From assembly GCA_035695265.1 (NCBI GenBank), contig DASSEM010000012.1, positions 1-15,972 on the forward strand: DNA of 15,972 bases, read 5' to 3'. The notes under the pieces were generated by a model. The model saw only the letters and a program-made list of their open reading frames with translations. It was not told the DNA's origin and ran no database searches. A program made the translations under genes and the position numbers. The DNA comes from RHKX01 sp035695265. Its GTDB lineage: Bacteria > Actinomycetota > Thermoleophilia > Solirubrobacterales > 70-9. Below, one piece after another: positions 1-7,112 of the stretch; positions within the stretch are counted from its first letter, which is position 1, and each line of letters begins with the position of its first letter.

Positions 1-830
1 TGATCACGAGCACCTCCTCCGGCGCGGTCTCCGAGCCGATCATCTCCGACCCGCGGCTGCGCAAGCTCAGCTTCACCGGCTCGACCGAGGTCGGGCGAAA
101 GCTGATCGAGCAGGCGGCCGGCAACGTGCTCAAGACCTCGATGGAGCTCGGCGGCAACGCTCCGTTCCTGATCTTCGAGGACGCCGACCTCGATGCGGCG
201 GTCGACGGCGCGATGGTGGCGAAGATGCGGAACGTCGGCGAGGCTTGCACCTCGGCCAACCGCTTCCACGTCCACGAGTCGGTCGCCGAGGAGTTCGGCT
301 CGCGGCTCGCCGAGCGGATGAGCGCGATGAAGATCGGGCGCGGCTCCGAGGACGGCGTCGAGGTCGGGCCGCTGATCGACGACGACCAGCGCTCGAAGGT
401 GGCCGAGCTCGTCGACGACGCGGTCGGCAAGGGCGCGCAGGCGCTCGTCGGCGGCAAGGCGGTCGACGGCCCCGGCTCCTTCTACGAGCCGACCGTGCTC
501 GCCGGGATCTCCGACGACGCCCGCCTGCTGGTCGAGGAGATCTTCGGGCCGGTGGCCCCGATCCGCACCTTCAAGACCGAGGAGGAGGCGATCGCCGCCG
601 CCAACGACACCGAGTACGGGCTCGTCTCCTACGTGTTCACGCAGGACGTCAAGCGCGCCCTGCGGGTCTGCGAGGCGCTCGAGACCGGGATGATCGGCCT
701 CAACCAGGGCCTCGTCTCCAACGCGGGCGCGCCGTTCGGCGGCGTCAAGGCGTCGGGGCTCGGTCGCGAGGGCGGCACCGAGGGGATCCTCGAATACCTG
801 GAGACGAAGTACGTCGCCATCAACGTCTGA
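1..830 (+). CDS. NAD(P)+-dependent aldehyde dehydrogenase, succinate-semialdehyde type (5' end missing)
   Basis: C-terminal part (about 275 residues) of an aldehyde dehydrogenase, a family of roughly 450-500 residues. The reading frame is open from base 3, so the gene begins outside the window. Visible family motifs are the cofactor-site segment FTGSTEVGRKL, the general-base glutamate in MELGGN (codon 144-146), and the catalytic cysteine in GEACTSANR (codon 246-248). The conserved EEIFGPV and PFGGVKASGLGREGG segments follow near the C-terminus. These motifs most resemble GabD-type succinate-semialdehyde dehydrogenases, which oxidise succinate semialdehyde to succinate in the cytoplasm, but other semialdehyde substrates cannot be excluded. 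The stop lies six bases from the convergent msrA stop. Family assignment is firm; the exact substrate is inference. Confidence 0.9.
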   Translation, partial: ITSTSSGAVSEPIISDPRLRKLSFTGSTEVGRKLIEQAAGNVLKTSMELGGNAPFLIFEDADLDAAVDGAMVAKMRNVGEACTSANRFHVHESVAEEFGSRLAERMSAMKIGRGSEDGVEVGPLIDDDQRSKVAELVDDAVGKGAQALVGGKAVDGPGSFYEPTVLAGISDDARLLVEEIFGPVAPIRTFKTEEEAIAAANDTEYGLVSYVFTQDVKRALRVCEALETGMIGLNQGLVSNAGAPFGGVKASGLGREGGTEGILEYLETKYVAINV

Positions 831-840
831 CGAACGTCAG
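827..840. repeat. Perfect dyad covering both convergent stop codons
   Basis: CTGACGAACGTCAG is a perfect inverted repeat (five-base stem, four-base loop, or six plus two). It contains the TGA of the aldehyde dehydrogenase gene and, on the other strand, the TGA of msrA. It could form a small RNA hairpin in either transcript, but there is no T-tract, so terminator function is only a possibility. Confidence 0.35.
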
Positions 841-1382
841 CGCCCCAAGAGGCTGCCGAGCAGGCCACTGCCGGAGCGGCGCTGCTCGAGGTAGCACTGG
901 TGGTAGCCCTCGGCCATCCAGAAGCCGGTGGCGGGCTCGATCGAGGTCGCGATCGGCTCGGAGTAGCGCTCCTGCCGCGCCGCCTTGGACGCCCGGGCGG
1001 CGGTGTCCTGCTCGCCGGAGTGGGTGAAGACCACGGTCCGGTACTGGTCGCCGACGTCGGGGCCCTGGCGGTTGACCTGGGTCGGGTCGTGCATCTCCCA
1101 GAACCTGTCGAGCAGCTCCTCATAGGTGATGCGATCGGGGTCGTAGGTCACGCGGACGACCTCGGCGTGGCCGGTGGTGCCGGTGCAGACCTGCTCGTAG
1201 GTCGGGTCGGCGACGTGCCCGCCCTCGTAGCCGACGGCCGTGCCGACGACCCCGGGGACCTCGCGGAAGACCGCCTCGGGCTTCCAGAAGCAGCCGGCGC
1301 CGAAGGTCGCGACCTCGGTCCGGTCGGGATCGGGGGCGCCCGGCACCGCCGTTCCCTCGGGGCTCTGGCTGGGGTCGCTCAT
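837..1382 (-). CDS. msrA: Peptide-methionine (S)-S-oxide reductase MsrA
   Basis: Cytoplasmic repair enzyme that reduces methionine-S-sulfoxide in oxidised proteins, normally with thioredoxin. The 181-residue product carries the family signature GAGCFWKPE with catalytic Cys31, then GHAEVVRVTYDP (71-82) and a FWEMHDPTQVNRQGPDVGDQ block (94-113). The YHQ motif follows at 160-162. The residue right after it is Cys163 where many homologues have Asp, so it may act as the resolving cysteine, with Cys66 as another candidate. The start at 1382 is chosen because GAGGAG lies seven bases upstream of the ATG and the MsrA domain begins about 20 residues later; the frame stays open further upstream but encodes unrelated arginine-rich sequence. 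It is divergent from the small gene at 1491 and convergent with the aldehyde dehydrogenase. Confidence 0.95.
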   Translation of the reverse strand: MSDPSQSPEGTAVPGAPDPDRTEVATFGAGCFWKPEAVFREVPGVVGTAVGYEGGHVADPTYEQVCTGTTGHAEVVRVTYDPDRITYEELLDRFWEMHDPTQVNRQGPDVGDQYRTVVFTHSGEQDTAARASKAARQERYSEPIATSIEPATGFWMAEGYHQCYLEQRRSGSGLLGSLLGR

Positions 1383-1490
1383 CGGATGCTCCTCGCGTTC
1401 AGGGGGACGGCACCGATGATGACAGGGCCGTCCAGCGGTTCCCGCCGGGCTCAAGCCGCGGCGACCGCCGGGCGATAGATGATCGGAAGC

Positions 1491-1781
1491 ATGTACCTGC
1501 TCGATTTCGTCAACCAGGTCCGCGGAGCGCAGAGCTACAGCGGCCTCGAGGAGCTCCCGCCCGGCGGCGCCGACGGCAGCACCCCGCTGGAGATGGCGAT
1601 GGGCTGCCGCTTCGAGCCCGGCCGGATGCGGCTCTCGAGCCCGCAGGCCGCTGCCGCGGTCGCCGACGCCACCGGCCTGCCGATCACGCCCGATCACATC
1701 TCGGTGGCGCTGCCGCAGGCGCTCGCCTTCCACGCCGAGGCCGTCGCCTCGGTTCGCGGCCTCGGCCGCGCCACGGGCTGA
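1491..1781 (+). CDS. Small protein of unknown function (about 96 residues)
   Basis: I do not recognise this protein. Codon use is strongly G/C in third positions, like the neighbouring real genes, and the ORF fills the gap between msrA and the ABC ATPase exactly. Both points support a genuine gene. The product is soluble-looking, with no membrane segment or signal peptide; the N-terminus starts MYLLDFVNQV, a single Cys sits in MAMGCRFEPG, and the C-terminal half is alanine-rich and probably helical. The start at 1491 has GGAAG just upstream, while an in-frame ATG at 1479 would add four residues. The stop lies two bases from the stop of the convergent ATPase gene. Function unknown. Confidence 0.6.
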   Translation: MYLLDFVNQVRGAQSYSGLEELPPGGADGSTPLEMAMGCRFEPGRMRLSSPQAAAAVADATGLPITPDHISVALPQALAFHAEAVASVRGLGRATG

Positions 1782-1795
1782 CGCTAGGGAGCGTC
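1780..1795. repeat. Inverted repeat at a convergent gene end
   Basis: GACGCT-AGGG-AGCGTC forms a perfect six-base stem with a four-base loop. It begins at the end of the TGA of the small + strand gene and contains the TAG of the ABC ATPase gene on the other strand. It resembles the dyad at 827-840 in position. No T-tract follows, so any terminator role is tentative. Confidence 0.35.
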
Positions 1796-2902
1796 TCGGG
1801 CCGGGGCCCCGCCGTCGGCGAAGACCGCCGCCGGGCCATCGAGCCAGACGCGGACGCGGTCGCCCGGGTGCCAGGCGGGAAGGCCGAGGCAACGGGACCG
1901 GACGCGAGCCTTCGAGGGCAGCTCAACCTCGACCAGCTGATCATGGCCGAAGTACCGCCGCGAGACCACCTCGGCGACCACCGACGGCCTGCCGTCAGGC
2001 GGACCGTTCGCGTCGAGCGCGATCGCCTCCGGCCTGAGCATGACCGCGACCGGGCCCTCGGCCGCGTCGCGCACCGGCACCGTGCCGAGCTCGCACTTCG
2101 CCCAGGACCCCTCGGCCTCCCCGTCCAGCACCTCGACCTCGCCGAGGAACTCCGCTGTCCAGCGGTCGGTGGGACGCGAGTAGATCTCCTCCGGAGTCCC
2201 GAGCTGCACGATCCTGCCGTCTCGGATCACCGCGACGCGGTCGCTGATGCTCAGCGCCTCCTCCTGATCGTGGGTGACGAACAGCGCGGTGACGCCGGCG
2301 TGGAGGATGATCGCGCGCACCTCGTCGCGCATCTGCTGGCGCAGCGCCGCGTCGAGGTTGGAGAACGGCTCGTCGAGGAGGATCAGCTTCGGGCTGGGGG
2401 CAAGGGCCCGGGCGATCGCGACGCGCTGCTGCTGCCCGCCCGAGAGCTCATGGACGGGGCGCCGTGCGGCACCCGCCAGCCCGACCAGCGCCAGCATCTC
2501 GTCCACGCGGCGCTCGTCGGCGCGGCGACCCAGCCCGTAAGCGACGTTGGCCCCGACGTCGAGGTGCGGGAACAAGGCGAAGTCCTGGAAGACCATCCCG
2601 ATCCGGCGCCGCTGGGGCGCCAGATCGACGCCGTCACCGCTGATCAGCGCCCCCTCGAGCTCGATCGATCCCGCGTCGGGACGCTCGAGGCCGGCGATCA
2701 GCCTCAGCATCGTGGTCTTCCCGCATCCGCTCGGGCCGATCAACGCGCAGAGCTCGCCGCGATGCAGCTCGAGGGAGGCCCCGGCGACGGCGTTGATCTC
2801 GCCGAACGACTTCGAGAGCGCGCTGATCCGGAGCACGGTCTCCGGCTCGGGCAGCTCGTCGTACATCCCGGCCCCGGTCGCTCTCGATTCAGTCGTGCTC
2901 AT
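1784..2902 (-). CDS. Iron(III)-type ABC transporter ATP-binding protein
   Basis: ATPase of 372 residues that would power import by the permease encoded just upstream. Motifs in order: Walker A GPSGCGKT (56-63), Q-loop Gln106 in VFQD, ABC signature LSGGQ (153-157), Walker B ILLDEP (174-179) and H-loop His211. A C-terminal TOBE-like domain fills roughly 255-372, as in FbpC/PotA-type ATPases. The start overlaps the permease stop as ATGA and is preceded by a good ribosome site (GAGGGAG), so the pair is probably translationally coupled. Iron as substrate is inferred from the operon's binding protein; spermidine, thiamine or phosphonate importers share this ATPase type. The frame is open upstream for more than 200 residues of arginine-rich sequence that is only an antisense-type reading of the permease gene. 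Confidence 0.92.
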   Translation of the reverse strand: MSTTESRATGAGMYDELPEPETVLRISALSKSFGEINAVAGASLELHRGELCALIGPSGCGKTTMLRLIAGLERPDAGSIELEGALISGDGVDLAPQRRRIGMVFQDFALFPHLDVGANVAYGLGRRADERRVDEMLALVGLAGAARRPVHELSGGQQQRVAIARALAPSPKLILLDEPFSNLDAALRQQMRDEVRAIILHAGVTALFVTHDQEEALSISDRVAVIRDGRIVQLGTPEEIYSRPTDRWTAEFLGEVEVLDGEAEGSWAKCELGTVPVRDAAEGPVAVMLRPEAIALDANGPPDGRPSVVAEVVSRRYFGHDQLVEVELPSKARVRSRCLGLPAWHPGDRVRVWLDGPAAVFADGGAPARDAP

Positions 2903-4503
2903 TCGTGTGCTCCCTCGCCACTGAGAAGGTAGAGGGGGGGCGCGGCGAGCAACACGAGCGCCAATGCCGGGATCGCCGCTCCCTCGTAGAAGCCGAAGGT
3001 CGTCTCGGTCCAGACTTGGGTCGCGAGGGTCTCGAACTCGGCCGGGGCCAGCAACAGCGTCGCCGGCAGCTCCTTGACCGCATTGAGCAGGACGAGGGCG
3101 GCCCCGGCGGCGACGCCGGTCGCCGCCAGCGGCCCGGTGACGGTCATGAACGAGGCCAGCGAACCGCGGCCGAGGGTCCGGGCCGCCTCCTCGAGCCGTG
3201 GCGGCACCTGCATCAGCGCGGCGCTGATCGCGGCGATCGCGAGTGGCAGGAAGTGGATGGCCAGCGCGATCACGAGCATCGCCAGCGTCTGGTAGAGGGG
3301 CAGCGCGATCCGGGTTCCGAAGAAGACGAGAGCCAGCGCGACGACGATCCCCGGCAGCGCGTAGCCGGCGTAGCCGGCCCGCTCGAGCAGCCGCGAGACC
3401 GGGCTCGGATGGCGGACGACGAGGACCGAGATCGAGATCGCCGCGGCGGCGGCCAGCGCCGCCGCCAGGCCGCCGGCCAACAGCGAATGCCAGGCGGCGG
3501 TCCCGACCGCACCCCAGTCGACCGCGTCGCCGATCCCCTTGCTGGCCCAGTGGAGGAGAACCCCGAGAGGAAGCCCGAGCGCGAGCGCGGCGAGCAGCGT
3601 GCAGCCACCGATCGCCGGCCACTTCCAGGGGCCGAGCGGGACCGGACGCAGCGGCCGCACCGCTCCCGGCGAGGACCGGTAATGACTCCCCTGCCGCCGC
3701 GTGCCCGCGTAGAGCGCGACCAGCGCGAGGGTCAGCGCGACGAGGACGAGACCGAGGGCGGCCGTTTCGCCGCGATCGAAGCTCGACTGAAAGGAGATGT
3801 AGATCTCGCGCGTGAACGACTGGAACCTGAGCAGCGAGACCGCCCCGAAGTCACTGAGGACGTAGAGGGCGACGAGCAGGCCGCCGGCCCCGATCGCCGG
3901 CTTCAGCTGCGGCAGCGTGATCGTCCTGAAGACCTCGCGGCGGGAGCGGCTGGCGACCAGCGCCGCCTCCTCGAGCTGCGGGTCGAGGCGAACGATCGCG
4001 CTGCGGACGGTGATCAGCACGAGCGGGTAGGTGAACAGGGAGAGGACCAGCCAGGCGCCGCCGAACCCGTAGATCGCGGGAAGCCGCTCGATGCCGAGCG
4101 GCTCCAGGATGCCCTGGAGCATCCCGCTAGGCCCCAGCGCGGCCACGTAGGTGTAGGCGCCGACGTAGCTCGGGATCACGACCGGCAGGCTGAGGAGCGT
4201 CGCCCAGGCGCGGGCTCCCGGCAGCGTCGTCCTCGTGGTCAGGAAGGCGACCGGCACCGCGATCGCGATCGCCGTCGCGGTGACCGCGACGGCGAGACCG
4301 ATGCTGCGGAGCGCCATCGCGAGCGTCCGCGCGCGCAGGATCGTCTCCATCGTGGCGACGAGGTCGTCGGCGCATACGATCACCAGGTAGGCGGCCGGGA
4401 GCACCGCCGCCGCCGCGACCAACGTCGCAGCGGCGAGCAGTGGCGGCGAGGGGCGCGATGTTCCGAGGGCCCTGGCGAGAATCGCGGGAACCTCCGGCGT
4501 CAG
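2899..4503 (-). CDS. Iron(III)-type ABC transporter permease, fused double domain
   Basis: Inner-membrane permease of FbpB type with two fused permease domains and about 12 hydrophobic segments. Two EAA-type cytoplasmic loops that contact the ATPase are visible: one around FRTITLPQLKPAIGAGG in the first half and one around EEAARTLGRGSL in the second. The first usual start codon in frame is a TTG at 4422, but it falls inside the first membrane helix and has no ribosome site. The frame is open upstream and gives a sensible N-terminus (TPEVPAILARALG, then RPSPPLLAAATLV). The CTG at 4501-4503 overlaps the TGA of the binding-protein gene as CTGA and has GGAG four bases upstream, so I place the start there (534 residues). 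No ATG, GTG or TTG is available in that extension. The start is inference; the gene itself is secure. Confidence 0.88.
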   Translation of the reverse strand: MTPEVPAILARALGTSRPSPPLLAAATLVAAAAVLPAAYLVIVCADDLVATMETILRARTLAMALRSIGLAVAVTATAIAIAVPVAFLTTRTTLPGARAWATLLSLPVVIPSYVGAYTYVAALGPSGMLQGILEPLGIERLPAIYGFGGAWLVLSLFTYPLVLITVRSAIVRLDPQLEEAALVASRSRREVFRTITLPQLKPAIGAGGLLVALYVLSDFGAVSLLRFQSFTREIYISFQSSFDRGETAALGLVLVALTLALVALYAGTRRQGSHYRSSPGAVRPLRPVPLGPWKWPAIGGCTLLAALALGLPLGVLLHWASKGIGDAVDWGAVGTAAWHSLLAGGLAAALAAAAAISISVLVVRHPSPVSRLLERAGYAGYALPGIVVALALVFFGTRIALPLYQTLAMLVIALAIHFLPLAIAAISAALMQVPPRLEEAARTLGRGSLASFMTVTGPLAATGVAAGAALVLLNAVKELPATLLLAPAEFETLATQVWTETTFGFYEGAAIPALALVLLAAPPLYLLSGEGAHE

Positions 4504-5531
4504 AGCGCTCCGCTCGACCGCAGCAGCTCCAGGGTGCCCTCGAGGTCGTCGATCTCCGAGAGGTCGATCTTCGGCTGCGGGATCTCGCCGAGCGGGACCA
4601 GCGAGGGGTCGGCCCTGATGCCGTCGACCAACGGGTACTCACCGGTCGAGCTCGAGAAGAACTGCTGCGCCTCGCGGGAGAGCAGGAACTCGACGAACGC
4701 CTCCGCCCCCTGCGGCTGGTCGGAGCCGGCGATCACGCCGGCTCCGGCGACATTGACCATCGAGCCGAGGTCTCCGGGTGGGAAGTAGATCTCGACCGGG
4801 TAGTCGGGATCCTCGGCCTTCGCCTGGGCTACGTAGTAGTGGTTGATCAGGCCGGCGTCGATCTCACCCGCGGCGATCGCGTCCCGGATCGCGATGTTGT
4901 TCTCGTAGGGCTGTACGTCGTTCGCCAGCATGCCCTCGACGAAGTCGCGGGCGACGTCATCGCCCTCGGTCAGCCGCATCGCGGTGATGAACGCCTGGAA
5001 GGAGCCGTTGAGCGGAGCCCAGCCGACCCGCCCCCGCCACTCCTCGCCGGTCAGGCCGAACACGGACTCCGGCAGCTCATCGGAGTTGACGTCCTCGCCG
5101 TAGGCGATCACGCGGGCGCGCCCGGAGGTCCCGACCCACTCTCCCTCGGTCGAACGGAACCGGGACGGCACGCGCTCCAGCGTCGCCGCGGGCAGTCGCT
5201 CGAAGCGCCCCTGGTCCTGAATCGCCCCGAGCGCCCCGGCGTCCTGGGCGAAGAAGACGTCGGCCGGCGTGTTCTCGCCCTCCTCGACGATCTGGGCCGC
5301 GAGCGCCGCGGTCTCCCCGAAGCGGACTTCGATGTCCCTGCCGATGCGCTGCTCGTAGAGGTCGATGAGCGGCCCGATCTCCGGCGGGATTCGACCCGAG
5401 TAGACCGTGATCCCGGCCTCCCCGGTGGGCGCGTCCGGATCGGCGGGCGACTGATCGGAGTCGCCGCCGCAGCCCGCGAGGAGGGCGGCGAGGAGAGCGG
5501 CGAGAATGGCTGCGGTGCGGGCGCGTGGCAT
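4500..5531 (-). CDS. Iron(III)-type ABC transporter substrate-binding lipoprotein
   Basis: Extracellular binding protein (343 residues) that should capture the substrate and deliver it to the permease. It has a lipoprotein signal: a short basic start, a hydrophobic stretch, and lipobox LLAGC with Cys21 as the lipidation site. The mature part follows the FbpA/FutA pattern: ITVYSGR (41-47), TPADVFFAQDAGALG (88-102) and a paired tyrosine in NHYYVAQA (Tyr232-Tyr233), which in this family ligates ferric iron. The gene is first in a three-gene operon. No ribosome site precedes the ATG at 5531; instead a TTAGG-N4-CCTAA palindrome ends two bases before the start codon, suggesting a leaderless or near-leaderless transcript under repressor control. 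Iron specificity is inferred from the tyrosines and family resemblance. Confidence 0.9.
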   Translation of the reverse strand: MPRARTAAILAALLAALLAGCGGDSDQSPADPDAPTGEAGITVYSGRIPPEIGPLIDLYEQRIGRDIEVRFGETAALAAQIVEEGENTPADVFFAQDAGALGAIQDQGRFERLPAATLERVPSRFRSTEGEWVGTSGRARVIAYGEDVNSDELPESVFGLTGEEWRGRVGWAPLNGSFQAFITAMRLTEGDDVARDFVEGMLANDVQPYENNIAIRDAIAAGEIDAGLINHYYVAQAKAEDPDYPVEIYFPPGDLGSMVNVAGAGVIAGSDQPQGAEAFVEFLLSREAQQFFSSSTGEYPLVDGIRADPSLVPLGEIPQPKIDLSEIDDLEGTLELLRSSGAL

Positions 5532-5533
5532 GG

Positions 5534-5547
5534 TTAGGTGTCCCTAA
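5534..5547. promoter_or_regulatory. Palindromic operator/promoter candidate, copy 1 (DtxR/IdeR-like)
   Basis: TTAGGTGTCCCTAA is an inverted repeat TTAGG-N4-CCTAA lying between the divergent starts of the iron-binding lipoprotein (5531, -) and the membrane protein (5547, +). The last A of the palindrome is the A of the + strand ATG. The 19-base stretch 5529-5547 agrees by hand count with about 12 of 19 positions of the DtxR/IdeR consensus TTAGGTTAGGCTAACCTAA. The neighbouring iron importer makes an iron regulator plausible. A near copy lies at 8499-8512. The role is inferred; the palindrome and its duplication are directly visible. Confidence 0.6.
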
Positions 5548-7112
5548 TGCGGGATCGGGGAGTATTGCGAATCCCCGCGATGAGCCGCCTCCTCCTGATC
5601 GCACTCGCGCTCGCCGCCGCGACTCTTCCGGTGATCGCCTCGGAGCTCGCCTTCGATGCCTACGGGTGGCTCGTCTGGGGCCGCGAGCTCGCGTCGTTCG
5701 ACCTCGCGACCGGAGCCGGGCCCGCCTGGAAGCCCTTGCCCGCGCTCGCGGCCGCGCCCCTGACCCTGCTCGGGGACGATGCCGCCGAGCAGGGCTGGCT
5801 GCTGATCGCGCGGGCCGGGACGATCGCGATGGTCCTTCTCGCGGCGCGCCTGGCGGTGCGGCTGCTGCCGGCGGACGCCGATCGGCGGGCAGCGGTGCTC
5901 GCCGCGACCGTCGCGGCCCTCGCCGCGCTGCTCGTCGCCGACTCCTTCACCCCGCTCGCCCGTCAGTTCGCGATCGGGATGGCGGAGCCGCTCGCTGCAG
6001 CGCTCGTGATCGCCGCCGCCGACCGCGGCCTCGACGGCCGCTCCGGCTCCGCCGCGGTGCTGCTCACCCTCGCGGGGCTGATTCGCCCCGAGGCGCTGGC
6101 GCTGCTCGCACTTCTCGCCGCCTGGCTGTGGTGGAGCGGACAGCCCCGTGCGGCGGCGATCGGCGGTGGGGCGTTCGCCACCGCGATCGCGCTCTGGCTC
6201 GGCCCCGACTCGATCGGCGCCGGTGACGCGCTCGCCGGAGCCGGCCAGGCGCGGCAGGCCGGCGACGTCGGCTTCGGCGAAGGTCTCGAATCGCTCTGGA
6301 GGGGACTGGAGATGCCGCTCCTGGCCGCTTGGGTGCTCGCCGGCTACGCGGTGGTCGAGGCGCGGCGCCGCGGCGATTCGCGGCCGGCGGTCCTTGCCGC
6401 GGCCGCCCTGGTCCTGCTCGCGGCCGTCGCCGCGATGGCGGCCGTCGGCTACGCCGGGCTGCCGCGATTCATGCTGCCGGCCGCCGCGCTGGTCGCGGTC
6501 CTGTCCGGCGTCGGCGTCGCCCGCTTCGATGCCGCCGCGCGAGCCGGAAGGCGACCGTGGGCCGCGGCAGCGGCCGCAGCGGCGCTGCTTCTGCTCGGCG
6601 CCGGGCAGGCTGCGATCCGGGTCGCCGATGCCCCCGCCCAGTTCGATTCGATCCGCGCCTACGACGAACGGCTGCGGGGGCTCGATCCCCTGCTGGAGGC
6701 CGTCGGGCCGGACGCCGCCTGCGAGCGGGTCGAGGTGAGTTGGTTCCTCGCCGAGACGAAGACCGCGTGGGGACTCGGGCTGCCGATCGCGGCGGTGACG
6801 ACCGCGACTGCCTCCTCCCCGCCGCCGAGCGGGCCGGCGCTCGGTCTCGTCGACCCGCTGGCGAGCGCGGCGGTGATCCGGTCGCTGCGCCGCCATGGGC
6901 CGCGGCTGGCCGGGACCGGCGGCTGGACCGCCTACGGCAGCAGCTGCGCGGCGCCCGCCATGAGCGGCAGCAGGTCCAGCATCGCGGTCGGTTGTGCGGC
7001 TCCGAGCGCGGGCGCCGCCGGCTCCGGCTCCGGACCCGGCTCCGGCGGACTGCGATACGGCTGCTCGAGCTCCACCGGCTCGAGCTCCGCCGCCTTTCCC
7101 TGCTCGTGGTAG
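5547..7112 (+). CDS. Multi-pass membrane protein, GT-C glycosyltransferase-like
   Basis: About 521 residues with many alanine/leucine-rich membrane helices. Near the N-terminus, after a first helix, comes FDAYGWLVWGRELASFD, an acidic loop after TM1 of the kind seen in GT-C polyprenyl-phosphate-sugar transferases, followed by WKPLP. A soluble part of about 120 residues (from roughly AIRVADAPAQFDSIRAYDE) closes the protein. The recognisable part ends near GGWTAYGSSC (about 6950). The remaining 50 or so residues are Ser/Gly/Cys-rich and are simply the reverse reading of the convergent oxidoreductase gene, which it overlaps by 181 bases. ATG 5547 has no ribosome site; GTG 5538 and ATG 5580 are alternatives. 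Sugar transfer is suggested by architecture and neighbours only. Confidence 0.7.
   Translation: MRDRGVLRIPAMSRLLLIALALAAATLPVIASELAFDAYGWLVWGRELASFDLATGAGPAWKPLPALAAAPLTLLGDDAAEQGWLLIARAGTIAMVLLAARLAVRLLPADADRRAAVLAATVAALAALLVADSFTPLARQFAIGMAEPLAAALVIAAADRGLDGRSGSAAVLLTLAGLIRPEALALLALLAAWLWWSGQPRAAAIGGGAFATAIALWLGPDSIGAGDALAGAGQARQAGDVGFGEGLESLWRGLEMPLLAAWVLAGYAVVEARRRGDSRPAVLAAAALVLLAAVAAMAAVGYAGLPRFMLPAAALVAVLSGVGVARFDAAARAGRRPWAAAAAAAALLLLGAGQAAIRVADAPAQFDSIRAYDERLRGLDPLLEAVGPDAACERVEVSWFLAETKTAWGLGLPIAAVTTATASSPPPSGPALGLVDPLASAAVIRSLRRHGPRLAGTGGWTAYGSSCAAPAMSGSRSSIAVGCAAPSAGAAGSGSGPGSGGLRYGCSSSTGSSSAAFPCSW

Noticed and set aside
837..1892. Extended 351-residue version of MsrA
   Set aside because: The extra 170 residues are arginine/glycine-rich and run antisense through the small + strand gene; the internal ATG at 1382 has a good ribosome site.
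2905..4788. 627-codon open frame on the + strand opposite the iron permease
   Set aside because: Arg/Gln/Asp-rich composition typical of antisense reading of GC-rich coding DNA; the minus strand carries a clear permease and binding protein.
5544..6896. 450-codon open frame on the minus strand
   Set aside because: Arg/Gly/Gln-rich product with no motif; it is the antisense of the membrane protein, whose helices are evident on the + strand.
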